Origin: Zygnema cylindricum
Taxonomy: Eukaryota > Streptophyta > Zygnematophyceae > Zygnematales > Zygnemataceae
DNA length: 24,558 nt
Reading direction: 5' to 3'
Assembly (NCBI GenBank): GCA_037447655.1
Contig: JBBHKE010000071.1
Span: 362,152 to 386,709, forward strand
Positions 1 through 9,596 of the stretch are shown one piece after another. Each line of letters opens with the position of its first letter. Within the stretch, counting starts at the first letter, position 1. A program made the position numbers and the translations under genes. Below the pieces are notes generated by a model that saw only the letters and a list, made by a program, of their open reading frames with translations, was not told the DNA's origin and ran no database searches.

Positions 1-141
1 AAATCATAAAATAGTCCTACTAGTAACACTATTTACTGGAGTAGACTAAATTTGCCGCGTCTCTGTATACCCAATTAGGTTTTTTGATCCTAATATCGCT
101 TAAATGCTAATAATTTCTTTACACCAATAGAAATGTGCAGT

Positions 142-332
142 GTACACCGTGTATCGCTATTAGTGTTAATGATTTTTCTCTGTGCACATTTGTCAGATTG
201 TTAATCCGACGGTTGCGATTGAAAGGCAGGTTTCTCACCTTTCAATTGGAGACCAATTGGTGGTCTCCAATTAAAAATGAGACGTGTACAGAGAAAAATT
301 GTTTTCGTTGGCGATAGCGACACACGGTGTAC
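142..332. mobile_element. Foldback MITE, 191 bp, GTACACCGTGT terminal inverted repeats
   Basis: The left end GTACACCGTGTATCGCTAT (142-160) is mirrored by the reverse complement at 314-332 with one or two changes. A second arm at about 173-188 (TTTTTCTCTGTGCAC) pairs with 283-298. Inside sit two further hairpins: ATTGAAAGG (218-226) with CCTTTCAAT (238-246), and AATTGGAGACC (244-254) with GGTCTCCAATT (262-272). Most of the element can therefore fold on itself. The terminal repeat resembles TACACCGCCAATCGCTATTA of the elements at 4711-4930 and 16529-16749, so I infer one family. It has no coding capacity, and no convincing target duplication was seen. Confidence 0.72.
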
Positions 333-383
333 TATACAACCACCTATTGGCATTAAAGTTACTACTTCATTCCATTAACAGTT

Positions 384-1175
384 TTTCAACACTTGAAGTA
401 ACTACCGACGCACGTCTGAATGGGCGATTGTGTGCGCCCGTCGATTTCTCGTTGGGTCAACCCAACAACGGGTTATTGTGGTGCTTTGTGTTTAATATGT
501 TGTACGTTCTCTCACAAAATAGGTTTGTTATTGGAAACAACGGTATAAACATGCGTGTAAGACGTCGTCGACGGTCCTCAACATAAAATTTTGGTTTTTA
601 AGCCTTTACTTTAATTCATATACTTTTAAGGCCTGATAACACCTGGTTTTTCGTTCCAATAGTTAGTGTAATACATATCGTTTCAACACTCGATGTAACT
701 ACCGACGGCTGTCTAAATGGGCGATTGTGTGCGCCCGTCGATTTCTCGTTGGGTCAACCCAACAACGGGTTATTGTGGTGTTTTTTGTTTGATATGTTGT
801 ACGTTCTCTCACAAAATAGGTTTGTTATTAGAAACAATGGTATAAACATGCTTTGTGTGTAATACGTCGTCGACGGTCCTCAACATAAAAATATGGTTTT
901 TACGCCTTTACCTTAATTCATATACTTTTAATGCCCGATAACACCTGGTTTTTTGTTTCCAATATTTGGTGTAATACATATCGTTTCAACACTCGAAGTA
1001 ACTACTGACGCACGTCTGAATGGACGATTGTGTGCGCCCGTCAATTTCTCGTTGGGTCAACCCAACAACCGGTTATTGTGGTGCTTTGTGTTTGATATGT
1101 TGTACGTTCTCTCACAAAATAGGGTTGTTATTGGAAACAACGGTATAAACATGCTTTGTGTGTAAGACGTCGTCG
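384..1175. repeat. Three tandem copies of a ~300-bp repeat
   Basis: Copies begin at TTTCAAC in 384, 681 and 984 (periods 297 and 303 bp). The third copy is cut off near 1175 after the GACGTCGTCG motif. Each unit contains the near-palindrome GTTGGGTCAACCCAAC and the arms GGGCG/CGCCC around ATTGTGTG. One reading frame in each copy gives the same ~58-residue peptide with blocks such as NGRLCAPV and DMLYVLSQNR. Many differences between copies change the amino acid, so I read the frame as incidental. The repeat could be satellite-like or transposon-derived; the family is not recognised. Confidence 0.85.
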
Positions 1176-2235
1176 GTAATAAATTCTTGGATTATTATTC
1201 AACCATGAACTTCATGGATTATTATTCAACCACGTGTAAGCATACGATATTGAAACTCGAACAAGTATAATTGGAAACACGTTGGAATTGAGTATACATA
1301 ATATATCACACGCTACAACTAACATTAAACATAAAACGAAAATAACTAGTTTTTTTGAAAAGGATGTTTATTAGACTGCATATACAAACACAACAGCATA
1401 GCGTTAGTTTTTATAAATAAAGTAAACTATTAATTATAGGAACGATGTTTGACTGCAACAATGTACCATTGGGCGCATTATAAAACAAAGATTTCAATAC
1501 AATTAACAAGTTTAACAATTAGGACATAAAGGTCGACTTGTATAAACAAATGTTTTACAACGAAGTTATGAAATAATATTTGTAATTGAACATGTCATTG
1601 GAATGGCAATGTTAACCCTACTAAGAGCGTTGATAAATAAGGTATGTTTACATAATACAAATTCGTGTCAAGATAGAGAAAAATTACAAGAAATAACACA
1701 CTCCAACTAAATTATTTAGGGATGTCCACACTTTTATTTATCGTTAATAACATTATCTATAAAATGTTAACAAACCCTCATCTTAAAGTCATAAAAATGG
1801 GTTTGCATTTGACACTCGTTACGAAGGGAAACCCTATATTAATATAAACGCGAAATTATAGCCTCTAATAATAGTTTGGTGTAAGGATACGTGGAAAACT
1901 GCAATCAACTATCTAAAATAGAGTTCCTGAATACAGTTCCTGACTTTAGTTGATGAATTAATGCCAACAGGGCGGCGAGCGATTCAGTTTATGATTTGGG
2001 GGCCAACTGAACAGCGTTCGAATGTGTTATCGACGATAACAATTATAGACGAAGTAATATGAAATACGAACAGTTACGCGACATACACCCGCTCTGGTCG
2101 ACAAAAGGACTAAAATGAGTTCATTATTATGGGAAATAGTAAGAGTTAACATACTAATATTTAACGTAAAATACAAATTCGTATACATCTCCCGGTCAGT
2201 TTTAACGTCCATTTTTTTTTTTAAAGACAAGGTAC
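1176..2235. other. AT-rich intergenic stretch with nothing recognised
   Basis: I see no open frame with a recognisable protein, no terminal inverted repeat pair and no RNA gene in this kilobase. It begins with a short direct duplication of TGGATTATTATTCAACCA (about 1188-1205 and 1214-1231, the last base differing), and otherwise looks like low-complexity AT-rich intergenic DNA. Confidence 0.5.
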
Positions 2236-3067
2236 CTGGTAGGTAGTGTTGGGTATCGATGACCATTTGTTCATATTCGATATATATCGAATTTCAAGTA
2301 CCCGATAATCGATATATCGCTTCGATATTTCAAAAATCAAAATATCGCGATATATCGCCGATATATCGTATCGCCAATATATCGAAGAATAAAAAAAAAA
2401 TATATCACAAGTCACCAAAGTCACCTGCCTTCGGACAAAGTGACCGTAAAATCTTTGCCGAAAAAAAATACGGTTTATCCCTGAAAGTCAGCAAAGTGAA
2501 GGAGATCTTTGAGGTACATTGACGCGATACACTTGCGAAGTACAAGTACATAATAGGCAAGTACGGATTTCCATACGAAAATGGTCGGTTTCAAATTTTT
2601 GACGATTTTAGAAATTTCATTGTCAACTTACAAGGAACCACTCAAATCAAAACACGTATGTAAAAACTTGTTTACAGACGTTACGCGATTTAACCGAGGC
2701 CCCTGTAATACATAATTTTTTTTTCTTACTGTTTCAAAGACCACCTGATGTAACCATACCCCAAATAAGTGATTATATGAATTACACAATGAGTATTTTT
2801 TTGTCGGTTACATTTTGCGGCGTCTACCTTTAAGTCACGGAACGAAAACCACGTCGTACGTGGCGTATCAGACAATATGTCTTTTTCGCTAAAATAACAT
2901 ATTATATAAAAATATAAAATATTAAATTTAAAAAATACTATATATCGCGATAACTTATGTTGGTCTCGGTACGATATATCGAGGATTTTGCTCGATCGAT
3001 ATTCGATATATCGAATATCGAAATTATAGCGATATGAATTTACCCGATACCCAACACTACTGGTAGG
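2236..3067. mobile_element. Non-autonomous hAT-type DNA transposon with 8-bp target duplication
   Basis: The element itself is 2244-3059 (816 bp). It starts TAGTGTTGGGTATCG and ends with the reverse complement CGATACCCAACACTA. The flanks 2236-2243 and 3060-3067 are both CTGGTAGG, a perfect 8-bp target-site duplication. The 8-bp duplication and the 5' YARNG-type end (TAGTG) are established hallmarks of the hAT superfamily. Both subterminal regions (about 2275-2385 and 2940-3035) are dense in the palindrome CGATATATCG and variants such as ATTCGATATATCGAAT, presumably transposase-binding sites. No transposase frame is visible, so it would need a transposase supplied in trans. The matching duplication suggests a fairly recent insertion. 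Confidence 0.88.
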
Positions 3068-3129
3068 TATCTTGCTAAGTGTACGTAGAAGCTTCTTTAG
3101 CGTATATGAATAATTACCGTGGCTTACAC

Positions 3130-3865
3130 TAAGGGTCAAGTTCCATCAGTCGTTTTTGTAATCGTGCGGCCAACTCTACGGGCCGCGTTAATTGAGTCGA
3201 TGTTCCATCACGAAGAGTTTGTAATCCACGTGTTATACATTGAGTGGCACCATGTGGGTTCTGACCGGATATTTAAAATCTTTTAAAAATCTTCACACCG
3301 ACAAATTTCACTTCAAATCTTCACTTACGTACCATGTACCTGCGTACCAAGTCATAATACGACAAAACTTTTGTACTTTTTGCAAACGCCAGTCTTTTAC
3401 GCCAGCTCATTTTTTAGGGTTCCTGTTTTCGAACATGACGAAAATCATTTGCCGGAAATAGTGTGATGAAAGAAATTGCGTGACGAAGGAATGTTTCGAG
3501 ATTGCTTTTTTAACTTTCAGTTGCATTTTGAAAAGTACATACCATGTGCAAATTTCATCATTTTTTGTTGGTTTTCCATCGTGACACGTAGCTTATTCGT
3601 CCATCGTGTCACTATTAATTTTTTTATGTATCTGCCAACCCACCTCCTACAGGTACGTTGGCAGCTACAGAGAAAAATGAAGTGAACGCCTCGCGGATGA
3701 ACATCCAACGATCAGTATTACCTCCCAAACATTCGGAGAGTATTGGCAAGATTCTATGTAGTGTTGTTTTGCGTATAAAAACAAAATAAGCGGTACGGTT
3801 TGTTACGGATAGTCGCGCATTTGTGTAAACTACGCCACTTTTTGATTGATGGAACTTGACCCTAA
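3130..3865. mobile_element. PIF/Harbinger-type non-autonomous element, TAA target duplication
   Basis: The element is 3133-3862 (730 bp). It begins GGGTCAAGTTCCATCA and ends with its exact reverse complement. It is flanked on both sides by TAA (3130-3132 and 3863-3865). A 3-bp TAA/TTA duplication and a GGG start are established features of PIF/Harbinger and Tourist-like MITEs. Removing the element and one TAA restores a sequence that aligns with the related uninterrupted copy at 4767-4790. The paralogous empty site therefore supports the boundaries. No transposase frame is seen. Confidence 0.85.
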
Positions 3866-4355
3866 TTAAGAATTTGAAAATTTTGAAAAAAAACATACAT
3901 TTTGATTGTTTAACAATTCTAATTTGGGTCTTTGAAAAAAGTAAATGTCGGTCGCAAACATGCTTACACTAATATAGGTATTTGTACAAAATCTGACAAA
4001 TCGTACACAAATCGCACGTTCACACAGTTGAAACGTGGTTGTTGGACGAATATATGCGAACGTGATATTTGACAACAGAATTGATCCCCTTTTTAGACCG
4101 CACATTCTCATGCGTCCGCGGCTGCTAAACAAAATGATTTGTACTTTTTCAATTAAAAGGTACGTTTTGTACGGTTTGAATATGACCGTACACCACACTA
4201 TTTAAAAGATGACGTACTTCCGTTTTGTACGGTACTAAAAAATTAACCCTAAATAGAGTAAAGAAAAAAATAGAATGAACTACGCTAATGGAGAATAAAA
4301 AAAAAAAAGCCGGACGTAATTAGCGTACACTACGTTAATAGCGATTGGCGGTGCA

Positions 4356-4710
4356 GTGTCCACACGGTCCACTCCGCGGGCCAAAATTTAACGAACCTAG
4401 TCTGTACTGTAATGCATTATCTGATATTGGTAGTTCTAACAGTTAAAAACATTGACTTTGGCAAATGGCCGAAAATGTCCACGTCTCCCGGACACGTCTT
4501 AGAATCAGCAACAGTAAATTAAACCCCGCGGGACACATGCGATGCATTTGACTGGGCCAATAGGATACCGCCATGAGATCCGAAGATTCAGACAGGACAC
4601 TCGGTTGAAGCTTTGTTTTTTCAGTTCCGACAAAAAGTGAAAACGACAGTTCATTGCAAACGGATTTCCCAAGAGTGGGACTTTCCCCATTCGGCGGGAA
4701 TACAGTCCAC
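4356..4710. other. Spacer between two related repeat ends
   Basis: This stretch lies between the right end of one repeat (ATTGGCGGTGCA) and the left end of the next MITE (TACACCGCC), which face each other as an inverted pair. It is less AT-rich than its surroundings. No protein, RNA or further repeat is recognised in it. Confidence 0.4.
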
Positions 4711-4930
4711 TACACCGCCAATCGCTATTAGCGTAGAAGTTTTTTTAGCGTATACGAATATATAGCGTGGTTTACGCTAATTGGGAATTTGGAAATTTTC
4801 GAAGAAATCGTTTACTCTAATTAGGAATTAGGGTATTATTTTATATAGTATGGATAACTTTATTTGAGAATAAATAAAAAAAAGCGGGACGGAATTAGCG
4901 TACACGGCGCTAATAGCGATTGGCGGTGTA
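4711..4930. mobile_element. 220-bp MITE with 23-bp perfect terminal inverted repeats
   Basis: Positions 4711-4733 begin TACACCGCCAATCGCTATTA and are the exact reverse complement of 4908-4930. The interior is AT-rich, with an AATAAATAAAAAAAA run near the right end and a TTTACGCTAATT block shared with the older repeat upstream. There is no coding capacity. The flanks share only a weak TACAGT-like similarity, so the target duplication and superfamily stay open. A sequence with the same terminal motif and nearly the same length (221 bp) sits in intron 3 of the oxoprolinase gene. Confidence 0.8.
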
Positions 4931-5496
4931 CAGTACAGAAGTGTTACGAATTATTGGTGCTATTGGGGTGAATTTAAATTTTAAAGCTCTATTTTTGTTG
5001 GTCAAAAGGTTGGGGCTCCATTTGGCCAATGTGCAGTTCATTTTCCGCTTTTTCTGGAAAATGAAACCCCTACCCTTAGCTGTTGAGCGATACGCCCATA
5101 AATACTATGTATTGCGGTTTCGGCAGACGAATCTAAACCGTTCATGTTTTTCGAGATTGACATCGTCGCGACGTTAGATCGTAACTGTACACGCCGTTTA
5201 AAGGGTACATTCAGAAGCGTCCACGTGTTTCATCCTGCGGCGTCGAGCAAGTATAGTTTTGCGCCAAGCCAAAAGTTACTAATCAGTACGGGATACAAAA
5301 CCAGACTAGCTTGTATGGCGCGATCAGTCAACTCTACGTCATTTCAAGCCGTTGTACTTCTGATTAAGCCAATCTTTTTCAACAGTAATCTTTTTGAGCA
5401 GATATTCAAAGATGGAGTCACTGAGATTTTATCTAGTCAGTGACATGACTAAAGCTGTATTATAAATGTCGGCCAGTTTTTATGTTAGTACTACAG
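4931..5496. other. Upstream region of the LysM gene, no clear feature
   Basis: A 99-residue open frame (5144-5443, +) is present but resembles nothing I know. The region probably holds the promoter and 5' leader of the LysM gene. A short ATG frame at 5412 runs into a GTCAGT donor-like site but is out of phase with the downstream hydrophobic segment. Confidence 0.3.
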
Positions 5497-5590
5497 AGCT
5501 ATTTTGCTATCAGCCTCAGTCATCATTTCTGCAATTTTACCTATTGTAATTTGTGCAAGAATTTGTCAACCTTGCTACCTTGTTACTACT
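5497..5590 (+). other. Candidate leader exon of the LysM gene (hydrophobic segment)
   Basis: After an acceptor-like CTACAG at 5491-5496, one frame reads through a strongly hydrophobic stretch (LLSASVIISAILPIVICA) to a GTTAGT donor at 5591, ending in phase 1. An acceptor-like GATGGCAG ending at 5683 would join it in frame to the LysM coding sequence. This would supply the signal peptide that the ATG at 5620 lacks. No in-frame ATG is visible in this exon, so a further upstream exon would be required. This is inference only. Confidence 0.25.
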
Positions 5591-5619
5591 GGTTAGTATA
5601 TGGTGAATATTAACCTGCA

Positions 5620-7359
5620 ATGGCAGATATAGATTTTTACAAGCCACTTGTCTTATACTCGATAGAAATGTGTATGTTCATGATGGCAGCCACTAATCTG
5701 GCAAGCAATCAGCTGACGTATACTGTACCTCGAGGTTCCAGTGTGACTTGCGAGACTATTTATACCACTTATGGCATCCCAAGGGAACAGTTTTTGGCAC
5801 AAAATCCCGTAAGCATCCGCAACATGTCAAGTAATAGCTTAGCTTTACTCTCTCGCTGCAAAATGTTATTGTATTCATAAGCTGTATTGTAAAGGTGTCC
5901 AAGCTTTGTGTTCGTAGAGAGAAGGTAGATTCATAATGTCCTCTACAAACAAGTTGAAAAAAACCTGTGGGCTCAAAAAGCTATGGTTATCTATTGCAGG
6001 GACTGGTTTGTGAAGGTCAACTCCTAAAATCCTTTGTGGTCAACGTGACGAATTCCCGCAACTGCTCCTTGGTATATGAAGTAAATAAGGTAATAACTAA
6101 ACTGTTTGCGGCATTCCCCCATAGTTGAACTGTCGGTTATTCAAATGGACTGAGGTTTTTGGTTTCGGGCTGCTCCTTATATCATTTTTTGAAGAACTGT
6201 CAGTTTTATCATCAAGTTTTCGAACACAACCTCACATTATCCCTGGGAATTTTTTGTGATAGGGTGACACTTGCTCGAGAATTGAGAAACTTTTTCGAAT
6301 TCCGGCTTTATCTGGTCCTGATTCTCCCAATCCAGACTTGGATTGCTCTCGTCTGGAGCCATTTCAGCGGGTGAACCTTCCTTATCTTTCTTGCCTTCCT
6401 TTTTTATCCCCAACAAACCATAGTTTAAGTTGCGAAACAATGTTGCAATTTTGTATGTTTTTTGTAATTGTAATTTTATTCGCGTTCAGCCTGACCACAC
6501 TATTAGACCTAGTAATTTTCAAATTAAATATGTATATCATGGCCTCATTTCCGCACATTTAAAACTGCAAAAGAAACGATTGCCATACCTTCTTTGGATT
6601 CTAACCATCCTTGTAAGCAGACTCCTTCACACTACTGGGTTATTCAATATTGTCCAGGTGTGTATCAAGAATGAAGATCTGCCATACCCAGGACCTTGTT
6701 CCAAGCCTTATATTGTTAAGGAAAGTGACACTTGTCGCTCCATCATCGATGAGTACATGGACGGGGATGTTGAATTTTTTTTCACTTTAAATCCGGGAAT
6801 ATACTGTGATCAGCTATTGCCCGGTGTCTCGGGGACAAGCCTTCCGCAAGAGGTATTCCTGGATTTTCTTTTACTCTATAGATCTGCTTAAGCAAGATGT
6901 CGTTGAGAAAAGTACACCATCAAGATAGCGTTAAATGGATCCAGTCCTATATCCTTTTTGTAGGGCTTGAATGTAATACCCTTGTCCCATATTAATAGGG
7001 CGTGCCATATCATGTCGTACAAATGTACTATTTCCCGATTTCGCTAGTTAAAAGCCTCTCTTAAATGGTGGAACCAGTGTTGTACTTGCAGCACTTAATA
7101 CTTTTTCATTCTTCTCATTCAGGTGTGCCTTGAAGCGAATCTCTTGGGAATCACGGTATTGAGGTGCAGCCAGACATCCATCCGCCTGCTGCCATCGCAC
7201 AACTGTGCGAATCTGGCTCCGTACTTTGTAAAGAATTGGGCTCTGTTCAAAAACCTGAATGGGGAAGCGTGCTCTGAGCAATATCTTAATTACAGACGAT
7301 GGCTATCAAGTAATCCTCGAGTCTGCGTTCCAAAAGGTAGCGTTCCAAACGGCAAGTAG
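5620..7359 (+). CDS. LysM-repeat protein, probably secreted (five exons)
   Basis: Exons are 5620-5808, 6000-6089, 6263-6370, 6658-6852 and 7123-7359. All junctions are GT-AG and phase 0, giving 272 residues and a TAG stop. LysM modules bind N-acetylglucosamine glycans (chitin, peptidoglycan, lipochito-oligosaccharides), usually outside the cell. Module 1 starts at YTVPRGSS (residue 34) and continues across the first intron as AQNP/GLVCEGQLL. Module 2 is C85 SLVYEVNKGDTC97. Module 3 is C143 SKPYIVKESDTC155 with TLNPGIYC near 172-179. Module 4 (C209-C222, ending NPRVCVPKG) is degenerate and lacks the usual Tyr and Gly-Asp. Repeated Cys spacing suggests disulfides. No kinase domain follows, so it is not a LysM receptor kinase as seen here. 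The ATG at 5620 follows an in-frame stop at 5611 but gives no clean signal peptide, so the N-terminus is uncertain. The LysM identity and downstream exons are secure. Confidence 0.82.
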
Positions 7360-9102
7360 CATTGATTCAAAATGGCACGATTATGGGATTTAATTCAAAG
7401 CCAATAATGAATGGCACCATCGCCAAATGTTGACAGCGAGACTAAGCGTGCTCCGAGATGTAAGTTGGGCACAGCAGTAAAAATGTAGGTTATATGCAGG
7501 CATTAGGAAGCGACGAATCGAAAGAGTTCATGGGGAAATTTCAGTTTTACAGGTGGAATTGTGGCTGGAGGTTAAAGTGGACATCATCTACGAAAACATG
7601 GCGCCGGTCATTTTTTTGTCGTGTATATATTGAAATGAAGAGGGTGTTTTTTCTAAGGTTTATTTCCTCTTCGATCGAAGTGAGAAAAGCGTGTTGCTGA
7701 GGTGTACCAATATTCTTGAACCCCGGTATTCTTGTACTCCGTAGAGGCTCTATAAAATCCGAGCGAATCGTAATGTGTAGTAACCCAAGTGTATTATAGT
7801 GTGTTTGAAAGTGTCCTTGGCTCAGTACTAAACTAAATCGTGCTTTATGACTCGACGAATTCTTGTAGCTTTGGATCCTTTTTGTGCTATTTTTTTACCA
7901 TGTTTTAATTAGAGGTTGTTTGGAATATGTAAAGACCCCCTATACAGGTTTTGGGGGATTTATTTGGCTTACTCGATGAGATTTGTGTGATAGGCTACAG
8001 TGTGAATAGTTATGCAAGACTTTATTGAAATAGCGTGGATTGTTAACAATATAGTTGGTTTGAATGAAGGTTGTATAATCCTGATCATGGTTTTTCAAGT
8101 TGATGTATCATTCTTTTTGTGAGAAATGTGAATTGTGTTATTGGCTTTTTCATCTTTTGTTCCTTACAACAATTGTCAATTTGATTTTTCTTAACGCTGG
8201 GTTTCACGTTGAATATGGACAAAACATGCTATTTTTAGCTCACTTACGTCCATTCCATATAAATCAGTCGGAGTAGTGGCGGCTGAAAAAACAATTTTAC
8301 ATAAAATTACATTCTTTGACAAGAATAGAGGAGCGATGTGGAAAGGGAATGTCACTCAAAGAACAAGATGTGAACCAATAAAACGTTTCCCATTTCTGGA
8401 TTTGCTTCCTTAAAGTAAATTCGCGCGAAAAGAACATCAAATGTACTTTAATGAGAGTTGAATGATTTATTTAGTATTTACGAAGTAGCAAAAATACTAG
8501 TTAATACAAGCGTGCTTCACGTAAATTTTTGTTGTTTGGGTCTTTGTAGTTCACACTGTAATCAATACCTATTCGCCATGTTAAAGATATTGTAGGGTTA
8601 GATATGTAAAAATCAGAGCAAGCAAGAAACACAAAATGAAGTGAAATAAAAGAAAGAAGCAAAGGAGTTGTAAAGGATAAAACATATGAAAATGAATTGG
8701 ATGCATAGTCCTAAGAAAGAGCAAGTCGTGTGTCGAGAAAGTGAAGTAACACTGGTTGAAGCAAAAAGACGAAACATTAAGCCACATCGGCTGGCAGGAC
8801 AACGAAGTACATCTAGAGAGTGAAGTGGTGTTTATCAATCAACTAAGAAGTTATGCCCATTGGACGACATAGATGTGATATCATATAGACAAGATGGCCC
8901 GGATCGACGCAAGAAAAATGACTCTAAAACAAAATCAATTTCTAATGAAGTGAAATAAAGGAGAAAAACAACTTTAATGCAAAACTCTCTGTGAAAACCA
9001 TCCTGGTACAGAGGGGAGTAAAAAAACGTAAAAGGAGAGAAGAGTAAAAAAACATAAAAACATTTAATGACTAAAAAATCTTTGAAAAGCGTTTCACTGT
9101 AG
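7360..9102. other. Region downstream of the LysM gene; 3' UTR plus unassigned DNA
   Basis: The LysM transcript must end in here, but no polyadenylation site can be fixed; AATAAA occurs at about 8378. From about 8590 to 9060 the + strand is rich in A and G, with AATGAAGTGAAATAAA present twice (about 8635 and 8944). The minus-strand frames there are hydrophobic low-complexity translations of that bias. No gene is recognised. Confidence 0.4.
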
Positions 9103-9395
9103 ATGTGAATCATAGTTCAAAAGTAGGTGAAAGTAGGCCCATACAATATGCCTATTGTATGCAAAACATTTTGGACCTATTCAGACCACTTAAAACATTC
9201 GAACTAAAAATTGGACCAATTAAAACATTCGGACCAAAAATATTTTTATACACCGTCAGTTTCGGACGATCGGACGGTTGGTGATCAAAGTAGCGATCTA
9301 AGAAGATCACATGAAAAGCCCATAACACAACTTACGCAAAAGTCGCCGACCAAAGGCCTACCATAAAACGCCTACTTTTGAACTATGATGTGAAT
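9103..9395. mobile_element. 277-bp hAT-like MITE with 8-bp target duplication
   Basis: The element 9111-9387 begins CATAGTTCAAAAGTAGG and ends with the exact reverse complement (17 bp). It is bracketed by ATGTGAAT at 9103-9110 and again at 9388-9395. The 8-bp duplication points to the hAT superfamily, although CATAG only partly fits the usual YARNG end. There is no coding capacity. Conserved flanking copies suggest a relatively recent insertion. Confidence 0.85.
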
Positions 9396-9596
9396 GCATT
9401 AACCACTACGCCACCAGCCCGGAAATTATGGCTACTGAGCCCTTTTTATTTAGGTATTTAGTGTGGATCTAGGTATCGATCGGTACAATTTTCGTACGTC
9501 AACACATCCGGTACACGTTAACGATAAAAAGCCGCTAGAAGGCTCAGCAGAAGGCTCCCAGGTCCTCTAGATTCAATTTTTTTTTTCGCACACGAC

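Larger units (their letters stand above)
2231..4355. repeat. Older repeat hosting the nested hAT and Harbinger-type elements
   Basis: Removing the two inserts joins sequence at 3068-3132 and 3863-3900 that matches 4727-4800: a GTAGAAGYTTYTTTAGCGTAT stretch, then ACACTAATTAAGAATTTGAA against ACGCTAATTGGGAATTTGGA. The right end at about 4290-4355 (a poly-A run, then GTAATTAGCGTACAC and TAATAGCGATTGGCGGTG) matches the right end of the 220-bp element at 4868-4930. I infer a longer, diverged relative of the 4711-4930 MITE whose left end is blurred. The interior 3900-4250 has no match elsewhere in the window. Confidence 0.5.

Noticed and set aside
384-1175. CRISPR-like array
   Set aside because: The units are ~300 bp and repeat along their whole length without unique spacers, and the DNA is eukaryotic.
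4711-4930. The inverted pair as a terminator or hairpin RNA gene
   Set aside because: The 23-bp arms are 174 bp apart and a similar element occurs in intron 3, so a MITE explains it better.
5144-5443. 99-residue frame upstream of the LysM gene
   Set aside because: No recognisable similarity and no consistent splice link to the LysM exons.
8581-9113. Hydrophobic minus-strand frames suggesting membrane proteins
   Set aside because: They arise from A/G-rich + strand sequence; no conserved pattern, and the second runs into the MITE flank.
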